A DNA stretch of 64,000 nt from an uncultured Roseburia sp. (GTDB lineage Bacteria > Bacillota > Clostridia > Lachnospirales > Lachnospiraceae): assembly GCA_947642555.1 (NCBI GenBank), contig CANRSX010000023.1, positions 1 through 64,000 on the forward strand. The letters run 5' to 3'. This document shows, one piece after another, positions 33,638 through 43,036 of the stretch. The first letter of the stretch is position 1. Each line of letters opens with the position of its first letter. The translations under genes were made by a program, and so were the position numbers. The notes under the pieces are model-generated. The model ran no database searches. It was given only the letters and a program-made list of their open reading frames with translations, and was not told where the DNA came from.

Positions 33638-35755
33638 ATGGCGCAGTGGATGTGGAAGTTTGGAGAATTTGAGATTTATCATAACCTGCTGGTGCACAAC
33701 CGCAGGCAGCAGTACGGCTGGCCGGAGCCGCCCGTGTGGAAGCTTTACGCGCCGGAGAGCGTGGTCCGTTTCCGGAAGACCGTGACGACAGAGGGGGGAA
33801 CCTTCCGCATTTCCGCCTGCGGCAATACGGCGACAACGGTAGGAAATGTATTCCCGGATATCAGGAAATACGGCGGGAAAAAGGAGATCACATTAGAGCC
33901 CGGGACGACGGAGATCACGATCACGGTCTCCAATCCCGACACGTTTCCCTGCCTTTATATCGAGGGCGTGATCGAGAGCGGAGAGGGATGGATGGCGGAC
34001 GACTGCAGCGGGGAGTTTACACCGGTCGCTGCCGGCGCGTGGGCTGACAGTGCCCAAAAGACGCCGGAGGTCTTTCCGTTCGCGTACGAGAAGCTGGCGT
34101 ATACACAGAAACGCCCGGTAAAGGGCGGCTGGCTGTTTGATTTTGGAAAGGAGACCTTCGCGAAAACGAGGATCACGGGACTGCCGGACGGGGCGGACGT
34201 GCAGGTAAACTTCGGGGAATCGGAGGAGGAAGCGCTCGACGATACGTGGAGTGTGATCCACTTTTCCGTGCCGGGAGGTGTGGCGCCCACGGAAAAAACA
34301 CCGGACGATCCGTGCCGACGGGACGATGTGAGCAGGCTCTGGCAGAGGGAGGAGGACGGCGCTGTCGCGGTATCGCCCGTCGCATTCCGCTACATTTGGG
34401 TGGGGCCCGCAGCGCTGGCCCTGCCGACAGCGTCAGCAAAGCCGGAAGGATCCGGTCAGATGCCAGCGCCGGCAGCAACGATGCAGACCCCGCCACACAT
34501 CACGGCGGAGTACGAATACCTGCCGCTTACCCGGCGCGGGAGCTTCACCTGCACGGAGGAGATCGTGCAGCGCGTGTGGGACGTCGCGGCGTACACCTTC
34601 CACTTAAACTGCCGGGAGTTCTTTCTGGACGGGATCAAGCGCGACCGCTGGGTGTGGTCGGCAGACGCGTATCAGAGCCTGTTTGTGAACCGCTATTTAT
34701 TTTTCGACCCGGAGATTGAGAAGCGGACGTTAATCGCGCTTGGCGGAAAGCAGCCGTTTGTGATGCATATTAATACAATTGCAGATTACAGCTTTTTCTG
34801 GATCATCAGTCTCTATGAATACTACCGGACCTACGGCGATACGGCGTTTCTCGCACAGATCTGGCCGCAGCTTAGGGCCGTGATGGACTTCTGTATCGCG
34901 CGCACGGATGACGACGGCTTCCTGCGGGGGAGGGACGGCGACTGGATCTTCATCGACTGGGCGCCCATGGACAAGACCGGGGCGGTCTGCGGGGAGCAGA
35001 TTCTCTACGCGAAGGCAATGGAATGCTACGCGAAGATTGCGGAACTGACCGGGCATTCCGGAGACGGGCTGGGCGCTGTGGCAATGGAGCTGCAGGATAA
35101 AATTTTTGTGAAGTTTTATGACAAAGAAAAGGGCGTCTTTATCGACAGCTTCGAGTCCGGAAAGCGGAATGTGACGCGTCAGAGCAATATTCTCGCGTAT
35201 CTGTTCCTGCCGTGCGGGCCGACGTTAAGACGTCAGCTCTATGAGCGTGTGATTTTAAATGACGGGGTGGCGCAGATCACGACGCCGTATTTTAAATTTT
35301 ATGAGAATCAGGTGCACTGCATGGAGGGCAACGGCACGCTCCTTGAGACCTCGATCCGGGAGTATTACGGGAGCATGTTGGCGACCGGCGCGACGAGCCT
35401 GTACGAGGAATACGACCCGACGCTTTCCGGGACAAAGCACTATGCGATGTACGGCAATCCCTATGAGAAATCGCTCTGCCATGCGTGGAGCGCCAGCCCG
35501 GTTTATCTGCTCGGCGCGTACCGGCTCGGCGTAAAAAATACCGGGATTGCGTATCAGTCCTTTGAGGTCAGCCCGAATCCGGGGGATCTCGCGGAGTTCT
35601 CCGGCGTGGTCCCGCTGCCGGACGGCGAGGTGCGGGTGAGTGTGACGCCGGAGGAGATCCGTGCGGTATCGACCGTGCCGGGCGGCGTATTCTGCTATGG
35701 TGAAATCCGTCAGGCGATGGAGCCGGGAAAAGAGATTGCGGTAGCGCGCAGATAG
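33638..35755 (+). CDS. GH78-like alpha-L-rhamnosidase, short form
   Basis: A 705-residue protein with no signal peptide. The N-terminal beta region (about residues 1-300) precedes an (alpha/alpha)6 barrel starting around NCREFFLDGIKRDRWVWSADAYQS, where Asp/Arg/Asp residues correspond to the GH78 DCPQRxERxGWxGD region. Further barrel motifs include TIADYSFFWIISLYEYYRTYGD and SLCHAWSASPVYLLG, the latter typical of the GH78 C-terminal part. It should release terminal rhamnose or a related sugar in the cytoplasm. It is followed 43 bp later by a YesM kinase gene, so it may be the first gene of that regulatory operon. Phased A-tracts lie upstream. Confidence 0.8.
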   Translation: MAQWMWKFGEFEIYHNLLVHNRRQQYGWPEPPVWKLYAPESVVRFRKTVTTEGGTFRISACGNTATTVGNVFPDIRKYGGKKEITLEPGTTEITITVSNPDTFPCLYIEGVIESGEGWMADDCSGEFTPVAAGAWADSAQKTPEVFPFAYEKLAYTQKRPVKGGWLFDFGKETFAKTRITGLPDGADVQVNFGESEEEALDDTWSVIHFSVPGGVAPTEKTPDDPCRRDDVSRLWQREEDGAVAVSPVAFRYIWVGPAALALPTASAKPEGSGQMPAPAATMQTPPHITAEYEYLPLTRRGSFTCTEEIVQRVWDVAAYTFHLNCREFFLDGIKRDRWVWSADAYQSLFVNRYLFFDPEIEKRTLIALGGKQPFVMHINTIADYSFFWIISLYEYYRTYGDTAFLAQIWPQLRAVMDFCIARTDDDGFLRGRDGDWIFIDWAPMDKTGAVCGEQILYAKAMECYAKIAELTGHSGDGLGAVAMELQDKIFVKFYDKEKGVFIDSFESGKRNVTRQSNILAYLFLPCGPTLRRQLYERVILNDGVAQITTPYFKFYENQVHCMEGNGTLLETSIREYYGSMLATGATSLYEEYDPTLSGTKHYAMYGNPYEKSLCHAWSASPVYLLGAYRLGVKNTGIAYQSFEVSPNPGDLAEFSGVVPLPDGEVRVSVTPEEIRAVSTVPGGVFCYGEIRQAMEPGKEIAVARR

Positions 35756-35798
35756 CGCAGAAGCCGCGGGAAGCAGGCAAAAGGGGAGGGAACAGAGC

Positions 35799-37478
35799 GT
35801 GGCACAGAAAAATATCTCACTCAACCGTATGGCGGCCATGTCACTGCTTGTGGCTTACAGCGCAGTCCTGCTCCTTCTGGTCTGCATGGATTGTTTTCTG
35901 ATCGGAAGCTATCAGAAGAACCGGCGAATGGAGGAGGAGCAGCTGCTGAATGATTACGCGGACCGCGTCGGCAGCGACATGGAGGAGATCAACAGCACCT
36001 TTTATGACGTGTTCAATAACAACCGCTATTTTTCCGCGCTGACCGGCACGCTGACGGAGATGAAGCAGTATGACAATGAGTACGAGCTGGATTACAGCTT
36101 AAGGAACCGGATTTCACTGGAAGAGTGGATGCACGGATATGTCGCATATTACAATGCGGGCAGGAATGTGCGGTATCACATGGATACGACAAAGGTAGGA
36201 AATGAGGACAGCGCACGGATCCGGCAGATGGCGGCGGAGATGATGCAGCAGAATGTATCCGGCTGGCAGTGGGTGTTTCTGGAGACAGAGGAGCATCTTT
36301 ATGGTCTCCTCTTTGGAAAGAAGCGAAACGCATCCCTGTGCATGGTATATAATCTGGAGCAGGCCGGTCAGGATCTGCCCAGAGAGAAGGGAGAGCTGTT
36401 TTATCTGTATGGAGGACGCATTCTGGGGGACACGGCGTACGGGGATATGCAGCAGGAACTGGCGGAGGAGCCTGACGGTTCGCAGAGTAGCTTCCGGGGA
36501 TATATGGACGGCTCTTATCTCTATGCCAGACGGATTGAGAATACGGAGCTCTGGCTGTGCATGGCGGTGCCGGTGACGCTGTTTACCTATATGAATATCC
36601 CGCAGCTTCTTCTGGTGCTCTTTACGCTCGGCACCATGTTCGGCGCGTTCTGGCTCTGGCGGTATATCGCGAGGGAGCTGATTCTGCCGCTCCGTGAGCT
36701 CAGTGCGGTGATGAACCGGATCCGGGGAGGCGAGTGGGAGGCTGTGGTGGAGCACGGGGCGAGATTTGAGGAGATCCAGAGGATCAACGAGGCGCTCGGC
36801 GCGATGATGACGGAGATCAAAAAGCAGAAGATGCTCTCGTACGAACAGACCATCGAGAAACAGAAGGCGCAGATGCAGTACCTCCAGCTTCAGCTAAAGC
36901 CTCATTTTTATCTGAACAGCCTTAAGACGTTAAATGTCTTTGCCATGAACGGCGAGAGCGGGAAGATGCAGGATCTGATCATGCATCTCTCGCAGCATCT
37001 GCGCTATCTGCTGCAGTCGGAGCGCGAGATGGTGCCGCTTGCCGCGGAGATTGAATATGTCCGGAACTATGAACTGCTGCAGTCGGATATGAGGGGCAGA
37101 AGTTTTTCGATCCTGTGGAACGTACAGGAAGATCTGGCGCAGTGGCAGGTTCCGACCCTGTGTATACAGACATTTGTAGAAAACAGCTTTAAATACGCCA
37201 GGCTCGGCGCGGCAAAAAAGGAGCTCCTGATCGAGATTTCCGTCGGGGAGCTGGAGACGGAGGACGGGACCTTTCTGGATATCCATATCCGGGACAACGG
37301 CGCGGGATATCCGGACGAAATCCTGGAGGAAATCAACGACGAGCCGGTCGAGGGCGGCGTGAGCGTGGGGATTAACAATTTAAAGCGGCGCTGCCGTTTC
37401 CTCTATCAGGACTGGGTGGAATATGGCTTTTATAATGAGGAAGGCGCTGTGAGCGAACTGATCCTTCCATGGAAGTAG
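35799..37478 (+). CDS. YesM-type sensor histidine kinase
   Basis: A 559-residue kinase. A membrane helix at about 12-35 is followed by an extracellular sensor of about 230 residues, a second helix near 270-292 and a HAMP region. The His_kinase domain (PF06580 type) has its phosphoacceptor in LQLKPHFYLNSLKTL, then an ATPase with IQTFVENSFKYA (N-box) and IRDNGAGYPDEI. YesM kinases sense oligosaccharides or their binding proteins. The response regulator gene starts 58 bp downstream and a sugar ABC importer follows. GGGGAGGGAACAGAGC precedes the GTG start. Confidence 0.92.
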   Translation: MAQKNISLNRMAAMSLLVAYSAVLLLLVCMDCFLIGSYQKNRRMEEEQLLNDYADRVGSDMEEINSTFYDVFNNNRYFSALTGTLTEMKQYDNEYELDYSLRNRISLEEWMHGYVAYYNAGRNVRYHMDTTKVGNEDSARIRQMAAEMMQQNVSGWQWVFLETEEHLYGLLFGKKRNASLCMVYNLEQAGQDLPREKGELFYLYGGRILGDTAYGDMQQELAEEPDGSQSSFRGYMDGSYLYARRIENTELWLCMAVPVTLFTYMNIPQLLLVLFTLGTMFGAFWLWRYIARELILPLRELSAVMNRIRGGEWEAVVEHGARFEEIQRINEALGAMMTEIKKQKMLSYEQTIEKQKAQMQYLQLQLKPHFYLNSLKTLNVFAMNGESGKMQDLIMHLSQHLRYLLQSEREMVPLAAEIEYVRNYELLQSDMRGRSFSILWNVQEDLAQWQVPTLCIQTFVENSFKYARLGAAKKELLIEISVGELETEDGTFLDIHIRDNGAGYPDEILEEINDEPVEGGVSVGINNLKRRCRFLYQDWVEYGFYNEEGAVSELILPWK

Positions 37479-37536
37479 AAGGCTGTCGGGGGCGGATGTT
37501 TTTGCCGCCGCATCATAGAAGGGAGATGGGGAAGAG

Positions 37537-38823
37537 ATGAGGATTCTGATTGTGGACGACCAGAAACCGATTGTGGAGAGCTTAAAAAACGGAATACACT
37601 GGGAGCCGCTCGGGATTGAGGAGGTCTTTACCGCATGCAGCGCGAAGGAGGCCAGGCTTCTGCTGGTAAATTTTCAGATCGAGCTTCTGCTGACGGATAT
37701 CGAGATGCCGGAGGAGGACGGGCTTTCCCTGTTCCGCTGGGCGAGGGAGCAGGATCCGAGGCTGGTCGGGATCTTCCTGACCTCCCACGCGGATTTTTCC
37801 TATGCGAAGGAGGCGATCGGACTCGGCGGCTTTGACTATATCCTTCAGCCGGCGCGCTACGAGGAGGTGGAGCGCGTGCTGGGCCTTGCGGTGGAAAAGG
37901 TGCGGCAGAACGCGCGGATCCGCAGGCTGGAGCGGACGACGAAGCTGATCACCGAACAGCGGGACAGCATTCTGGAGCTGATGCTCGCCCGGTTTAAGGA
38001 AGACCGGGAGGAGGAGAACCAGGAGCTGGCCGCGCGCCTGATTCAGCTGTCCGACACGGATTTATCGCCCTGTGAGTTTTATCCCATGTGGGTGCAGGTC
38101 GTGCGTTTCGAGAAGATCTCGCACAGCTGGGACGAGAAGCTGATTAAGCTGGTGATCCGGAATGTGCTCGAGGAGCTTTTCGAGGAGGTGCAGATGAAAA
38201 TCTGCGTCGCGGCGGACGGGATTAACGATTACCTTGTGCTTGCGGCCGTAAGGCAGGGCACGCTTGACGCGGCGGGCTGGGAGCATGGGCTGTCGGAATT
38301 TATCCGTTTCGTGAACTCCCACATGGATTTTGAGATGGCGCTGTATCCGGACCGCGAAGCGTACCGCGGATTCCGGAAGGAGAGAATCACAGCCGTCCGC
38401 GAGAGAAGGAAGATCAACACAGGGAGAAAAGCGGAGATCTTCTGGGAGGATCCGGAGACGGATCCGGGCCAGGCGGTGGGCGAGGAGCGCATCGAGGCCG
38501 CGGTGCGCTACATCCGGAATAATATCAGCAGGAGCGTTTCACGGGCGGAGATGGCGGAGATGCTGCATCTGAACGAGGAATATTTTTCGCGGCTGTTTAA
38601 AAAATACACCGGCTATACGTTTAAGGACTATGAGATGATGGAGCGGATCAGCCAGGCGAAACGGATGCTGGCGAACTCTCATTTTTCTATCAGCATCATC
38701 GCCTCGAAGGTCGGGTACGACAATTTTTCCCACTTTTCCAAGATTTTTAAAAAGATGACGGGCTACACGCCGCAGGAGTGGAGAAAGGAGCAGAGCGGGA
38801 AGCGGACGGCGGGAAAGCCGTAG
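37537..38823 (+). CDS. YesN-type response regulator with AraC DNA-binding domain
   Basis: A 428-residue regulator. Receiver domain 1-120: MRILIVDDQKP with the acidic pair, phosphoacceptor Asp in LLLTDIEMPEEDG, and conserved Thr/Ser in LTSHADF. A middle domain of about 190 residues has no named motif. The AraC domain (about 320-420) includes NISRSVSRAEMAEMLHLNEEYFSRLFKKYTGYTF and IIASKVGYDNFSHFSKIFKKMTGYTPQEWR. It should activate the downstream importer through direct repeats such as those at 38909-38946. A terminator follows. Confidence 0.93.
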   Translation: MRILIVDDQKPIVESLKNGIHWEPLGIEEVFTACSAKEARLLLVNFQIELLLTDIEMPEEDGLSLFRWAREQDPRLVGIFLTSHADFSYAKEAIGLGGFDYILQPARYEEVERVLGLAVEKVRQNARIRRLERTTKLITEQRDSILELMLARFKEDREEENQELAARLIQLSDTDLSPCEFYPMWVQVVRFEKISHSWDEKLIKLVIRNVLEELFEEVQMKICVAADGINDYLVLAAVRQGTLDAAGWEHGLSEFIRFVNSHMDFEMALYPDREAYRGFRKERITAVRERRKINTGRKAEIFWEDPETDPGQAVGEERIEAAVRYIRNNISRSVSRAEMAEMLHLNEEYFSRLFKKYTGYTFKDYEMMERISQAKRMLANSHFSISIIASKVGYDNFSHFSKIFKKMTGYTPQEWRKEQSGKRTAGKP

Positions 38824-38878
38824 GTTTTATGCGATGTCACGGGAGCGTTAATTTCATATCACGAAAGGACAAAAACGG

Positions 38879-38930
38879 AATGTTCTTTTTGTGATCCGGG
38901 AAAACCTGGTCACGAAAAGAACATTTTTTG
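38879..38930 (+). terminator. Long hairpin terminator after the response regulator gene
   Basis: AATGTTCTTTTTGTGATC (38879-38896) pairs with GGTCACGAAAAGAACATT (38908-38925) with two mismatches, followed by TTTTG. The right arm overlaps the first half of a direct repeat, so folding and regulator binding share sequence. Confidence 0.7.
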
Positions 38931-38946
38931 GCACAAAAACAGCAGA
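38909..38946 (+). promoter_or_regulatory. 21-bp-period direct repeat upstream of the first sugar importer
   Basis: GTCACGAAAAGAAC and GGCACAAAAACAGC are spaced exactly 21 bp apart, two helical turns, immediately upstream of the -10-like TAAAAT at 38966. AraC-family proteins bind direct repeats of this spacing. The second half resembles the sites at 54397-54438. Confidence 0.5.
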
Positions 38947-38965
38947 TAGCCGCGGCTTTTTCCAA

Positions 38966-38980
38966 TAAAATAGCAGTATC
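38966..38980 (+). promoter_or_regulatory. Shared -10/start motif of binding-protein gene 1
   Basis: TAAAATAGCAGTATC differs at one base from TAAAATAACAGTATC at 42977-42991 upstream of the second binding-protein gene. TAAAAT would serve as the -10 box; no good -35 is present, in keeping with activator dependence. Confidence 0.55.
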
Positions 38981-39038
38981 AAATGAAGTCGACGTTCCGC
39001 AGAAAACAGCGCGGAATGCGATAGAATGGAGGAAGCAT

Positions 39039-40574
39039 ATGAAACTGAAAAAGTTACTTGGCGGTTTACTTGCCGCATCCATGGTACTCTCTCTTGCGGC
39101 CTGCGGCGGCGGGGACGGTGACAGCCAGACCGGCGGAAATGCGGGAGGCAGCACGGGCGGCGCGGTGTCCGGTACGGAGGCAGGCGGCAGCGCCGGTGGC
39201 GCGGCGGCGAACGGCGAGATGCCGGTAGTGAAGGCGGCTCTTCCGGGGGTGCTGGACATGACGGACTATCCGCTGGTGCAGGAGGAGATGAACAAGATCC
39301 TCGGCGAAAAGTACGGGATTCAGGTGGAGTTCACCTTTATCGGGATGGGTTCCTGGCAGCAGCAGACCAACCTGCTCTTAACCGGTAGCGATGTGGACAT
39401 GATCGCATACTTCCAGCTCCCGTTAAATACGTTCGTCTCAAACGGACAGTGTACGAACCTGGACGACTATGTGGCGAACGCCAGCGACGAGTTCAAGGCG
39501 CTGTTTACGGAAGAGCAGATGAACGGCTGTAAGATCAACGGCGTACAGTACGCGATCCCGAACCTTCGTAATTATGGAAACGATTTTATTATGCTCTGCG
39601 ACGAGGCGAAGCTGACGGAGCTGGGCTATAAGGCGGAAGACATTAAGACGATGGATGACGCTGAGGAGGTATTATACGCGGCGCATGAAAAATACCCGGA
39701 CATCTACACCGTGGTTCCGCAGTCAAACGCAACGTTTGTAAACGGCTGGACCTGGGACGGGCTGGGCGACCAGAATTACATTGGCGTGATCGGTAACTGC
39801 GGACAGGACACGACGGTGACGGATATTTTCGAGAATCCGGATTTTATTGAGTTCTGTACACGCACCCACAAGTGGTTTGAGGACGGCCTGATGATGGGCG
39901 ACGCCTTAAGCAACCAGGAGACGGGAAATGTACAGGTTCAGAACGGCGCGGCGTTTGCATACTTCGCGAACAGCTCCAACGCGGCTCCGCCTGCCGGACT
40001 GACGAAGAGCGTGATCGTCAGCAACTGGACGGACAGCACGAATATCTCCGCCCTGACCTATGGCATCAACCCGCTGTCCACTCAGCCGGATGCGGCCTGG
40101 ACGCTGCTTGAGGCTCTGTATACGGATACGGATCTGATGACCCTGTTAATCGACGGGATCGAGGGAACCCACTATGTGATGAACGACGACGGTTCCTGCT
40201 CCTATCCGGAGGGTGTGACATCTTCCAGCAGTACCTATGGCAACGCGACCTGCTACTGGGCAATGCCCTACGCGGTAGGCGTACCGCCCATCACGGATCT
40301 CGGATCCCCGACCTTCTTTGACGATCTGGTAGAGTTCAACAACGCGTCAAAGGTGTCGAAGGGCGCAGGCTTTGTGCTTGACACGGATGCCATGGGCATC
40401 ACGGATGAGTATGCGGCGTGCTTAAGCGTAAAGGATAAGTATTACAACGGTCTGATGAACGGTATCTTAGATCCGGAGACCGTGATGGCGCAGGCGCATC
40501 AGGAGATGGTGGACTCCGGGATCGAGAAGATCTGCGAGGCAAAACAGGCGGCGCTGGACGAATTATTAAAATAA
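39039..40574 (+). CDS. Extracellular sugar-binding lipoprotein (LplA type), importer 1
   Basis: ATG 39039 (GGAGGAAGC upstream) gives 511 residues; the ORF track's start 37 codons earlier has no ribosome binding site. The signal peptide ends at lipobox SLAAC, followed by a Gly/Ser-rich linker. The fold is that of large family 1 binding proteins that accompany LplB/YtcP (AraQ-like) permeases. Oligosaccharide-binding Trp residues are seen in WQQQTNLLL and GWTWDGLG. It is the first gene of a three-gene importer without its own ATPase, which is normal because these systems share an MsmX-type ATPase. Confidence 0.9.
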   Translation: MKLKKLLGGLLAASMVLSLAACGGGDGDSQTGGNAGGSTGGAVSGTEAGGSAGGAAANGEMPVVKAALPGVLDMTDYPLVQEEMNKILGEKYGIQVEFTFIGMGSWQQQTNLLLTGSDVDMIAYFQLPLNTFVSNGQCTNLDDYVANASDEFKALFTEEQMNGCKINGVQYAIPNLRNYGNDFIMLCDEAKLTELGYKAEDIKTMDDAEEVLYAAHEKYPDIYTVVPQSNATFVNGWTWDGLGDQNYIGVIGNCGQDTTVTDIFENPDFIEFCTRTHKWFEDGLMMGDALSNQETGNVQVQNGAAFAYFANSSNAAPPAGLTKSVIVSNWTDSTNISALTYGINPLSTQPDAAWTLLEALYTDTDLMTLLIDGIEGTHYVMNDDGSCSYPEGVTSSSSTYGNATCYWAMPYAVGVPPITDLGSPTFFDDLVEFNNASKVSKGAGFVLDTDAMGITDEYAACLSVKDKYYNGLMNGILDPETVMAQAHQEMVDSGIEKICEAKQAALDELLK

Positions 40575-40692
40575 ACACGCAAAACGACGGATGACGCATT
40601 GCGCGTGATATCCAGAACACAGAGGGTGGCCGGTGCAGAAATCAGTATTTTGGCGGATGCGCCGGCTGCTTTCAGGAAGGGGAGTAAGGGTC

Positions 40693-41613
40693 GTGAAGAA
40701 AAAGAGTATTAGAAATCTGAAAATGAAGCTCGCACTGTTCTCCATGATGATTCCGGGCGCCATTTATCTGATTATCAACAATTATATTCCGATGTTCGGT
40801 CTGCAGATCGCGTTTAAAAAATACGATTACAGCAAGGGGATGTGGAAGAGCCCCTGGACCGGGTTATCCAATTTTACATACCTGTTTAAGACAAAGGACG
40901 CGTTTAACATGACGCGCAACACCCTGCTGTACAATCTGGCCTTTATCATTTTAGGGACCGTTTTTGCGGTGGCCATCGCGATCATGTTAAACGAGCTTCG
41001 GAGCGCGAAGGCCAAAAAGCTTTATCAGGTGCTGTTTTTAATCCCGTACCTGATCTCCATGGTTGTCGTCAGCTATATCGTGTTTGCCTTCTTAAGCTAC
41101 GACAACGGCTTTATCAACAACAGTATCCTGCTTCCCCTGGGGGCGAAGGGGATCAACTGGTACACCGAGCCGAAGTACTGGCCGTTTATCCTGGTGCTGG
41201 TACATCTCTGGAAGGGCTTCGGTTACAGCAGTATCATCTATTTCGCCACGGTCATCGGCATCGATTCCGCGCTCTACGAGGCGGCGGTGATCGACGGCGC
41301 GAATTCCTGGCAGAGAATCTGGCATGTGACGCTGCCGGGGCTTAAGACGACGATTATCACGATGACGCTTCTGTCCGTGGGGCGGATCTTTTACTCGGAC
41401 TTCGGACTGTTCTATCAGGTGCCGCAGAATTCCGGTATGCTGGCCAACGTGACGCAGACCATCGACGTGTATGTATACAAGGGACTGACCCAGTTAAACG
41501 ATGTGGGACGTTCCTCGGCCGCAGGCTTCTACCAGTCCATCGTCGGGTTCTTAATGGTGCTTCTGGCAAACTTTATTGTGCGTAAGATCGATGAAGAGAG
41601 CGCACTGTTCTAA
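40693..41613 (+). CDS. LplB-type sugar ABC permease, importer 1
   Basis: GTG 40693 (AAGGGGAGTAAGGG upstream) gives 306 residues; a GTG at 40633 is the alternative. Six membrane helices begin at MKLALFSMMIPGAIYLIINNYIPMFGLQIAFKKYD, a hallmark of LplB. The EAA loop at about 205-225 reads YEAAVIDGANSWQRIWHVTLPG. It forms the membrane channel with the next protein. Confidence 0.92.
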   Translation: MKKKSIRNLKMKLALFSMMIPGAIYLIINNYIPMFGLQIAFKKYDYSKGMWKSPWTGLSNFTYLFKTKDAFNMTRNTLLYNLAFIILGTVFAVAIAIMLNELRSAKAKKLYQVLFLIPYLISMVVVSYIVFAFLSYDNGFINNSILLPLGAKGINWYTEPKYWPFILVLVHLWKGFGYSSIIYFATVIGIDSALYEAAVIDGANSWQRIWHVTLPGLKTTIITMTLLSVGRIFYSDFGLFYQVPQNSGMLANVTQTIDVYVYKGLTQLNDVGRSSAAGFYQSIVGFLMVLLANFIVRKIDEESALF

Positions 41614-41638
41614 GAAAAAAGAAAGGAGATAAAGCCGT

Positions 41639-42535
41639 ATGGAATCAATGGTTTCTCATAATAAAATCGGGCAGGCCATCATGCATATCATCTGTATCCT
41701 GCTGTGTGTCGCCTGTATCGCTCCTTTTGTGCTGCTGATCACTTCATCGCTGACGGAGGAGGCGACGCTGGTGCGGAACGGTTATTCGTTCCTGCCGGAG
41801 ACCTGGAGCCTGGAATCGTATCTGTATATCGCAAGGAAGGGAGCGACGATCTTCCGCGCTTACGGGATCACCGTGCTGGTGACGTTTATCGGTACGTCGG
41901 TCAGTCTTCTGATGACCATCATGTTCGCGTACCCGCTCTCGAGAAAAGAGCTGCCGGCCCGCTATCCGTTATCCTTCTTCGTGTTCTTCACGATGCTTTT
42001 TAACGGCGGACTGATCCCGACCTACATGATGTACACGAATACGTTTCATATCAATAATACGATTTTTGCCCTGCTGATCCCGGGCCTTCTGATGAATGCG
42101 TTTTACGTCATTATGATGCGCTCCTTCTTCACGGCAAATATCCCGGATTCCCTGATCGAGGCCGCGAGAATCGACGGGGCGGGAGAGTATCTGATTCTGT
42201 TTAAGGTTGTAGTTCCGCTGTCGGTCCCGATGATCGCGACCCTGGCGCTGATGGTGGGCTTAGGCTACTGGAACGACTGGCTCAACGGTCTTTATTACCT
42301 GACCGAGCCGAAGCTGTTCAGCATCCAGAACGTGTTGAATAAGATGGTGACGGACGTGCAGTTTTTACAGACAAACGCCAGCAGTGTGGCGGCAACCCTG
42401 GATACCTCGAAGCTCCCGAGCGTCGGAATCCGTATGGCGATCGCCGTCATCGGCGCGATCCCGATCCTGCTCGTGTACCCGTTCTTCCAGAAATACTTTG
42501 TCAAAGGTATCGTGGTCGGCGGTGTGAAGGGCTGA
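41639..42535 (+). CDS. AraQ/YtcP-type sugar ABC permease, importer 1
   Basis: A 298-residue membrane protein with six helices, starting at ATG 41639 (AAAGGAGAT). Family signatures are FMFNGGLIPTYMMY-like FTMLFNGGLIPTYM, the EAA loop LIEAARIDGAGEYLILFKVVVPLSVP, and the C-terminal YPFFQKYFVKGIVVGGVKG. It partners the LplB-type permease. A very strong terminator follows. Confidence 0.93.
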   Translation: MESMVSHNKIGQAIMHIICILLCVACIAPFVLLITSSLTEEATLVRNGYSFLPETWSLESYLYIARKGATIFRAYGITVLVTFIGTSVSLLMTIMFAYPLSRKELPARYPLSFFVFFTMLFNGGLIPTYMMYTNTFHINNTIFALLIPGLLMNAFYVIMMRSFFTANIPDSLIEAARIDGAGEYLILFKVVVPLSVPMIATLALMVGLGYWNDWLNGLYYLTEPKLFSIQNVLNKMVTDVQFLQTNASSVAATLDTSKLPSVGIRMAIAVIGAIPILLVYPFFQKYFVKGIVVGGVKG

Positions 42536-42550
42536 TGCGGACCGGTTCAT

Positions 42551-42618
42551 AAGAAAAGAAGACGGCAGAGGGAGACAACTTTCTTACGAAGTGTCTCCCT
42601 CTGCCGTCTTCTTTTCTT
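42551..42618. terminator. 27-bp-stem terminator closing importer 1
   Basis: AAGAAAAGAAGACGGCAGAG... pairs perfectly over 27 bp (42551-42577 with 42592-42618) around a 14-base loop. The U-rich right arm (CTTCTTTTCTT) completes it. It also abuts the 3' end of the small minus-strand pseudogene. Confidence 0.85.
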
Positions 42619-42857
42619 ACTCTTTTATAATATCCAGCTCTGTGAGACTGATTCCTGATGCAGTGAGAATGACTTTCAGTGCCGTATAACGCCGTTTCAT
42701 CTTCTGGTACGCTTCGGATTTCTTTGATCTCATCGATATCTGTCAGGTTTACACCGGAAACATTGAGAAATGTCTTTAAAAAGAGATAATCTTTCTTCAG
42801 GCTTTCGTATGTTTTCGTCGCACCCTCTTCTTTTGCGATCAGCATATGTCTCTGCAT
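42617..42857 (-). pseudogene. Small two-repeat protein gene broken by a frameshift
   Basis: The first frame from ATG 42857 gives ...YESLKKDYLFLKTFLNVSGVNLTDIDEIKEI. A second frame, entered near 42733, gives KSEAYQKMKRRYTALKVILTASGISLTELDIIKE and a stop at 42617. The two halves are similar (YxxLKxxxxxLKxxLxxSGxxLTxxDxIKE). So the intact gene encoded about 75 residues of tandem helical repeats and has lost its frame by a one- or two-base change. TATAAT lies just before the start codon region. Function is unknown. Confidence 0.5.
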
Positions 42858-42976
42858 TTATTATAGCAATCAATGGCAGAGGTGTAAAGCCTTTCTGAAC
42901 GATTACACAGAATGCAAAAGTCAACAATCTGAAAGTTCATGTCAAGATCTTTAATAGCAAAATCCACAAAAAAAGG

Positions 42977-42991
42977 TAAAATAACAGTATC
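42977..42991 (+). promoter_or_regulatory. Shared -10/start motif of binding-protein gene 2
   Basis: TAAAATAACAGTATC matches 14 of 15 bases of the motif at 38966-38980 and lies 45 bp before the second binding-protein gene. Confidence 0.55.
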
Positions 42992-43036
42992 GGAATTGTA
43001 ACAAATAAATTTTTACGGAGAGAAAGGGGATTATTT

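Noticed and set aside
42501-42616. Downstream half of the 118-residue minus-strand ORF
   Set aside because: It reads through the 27-bp terminator stem into antisense of the permease gene. The genuine protein continues in the other frame and stops at 42617.
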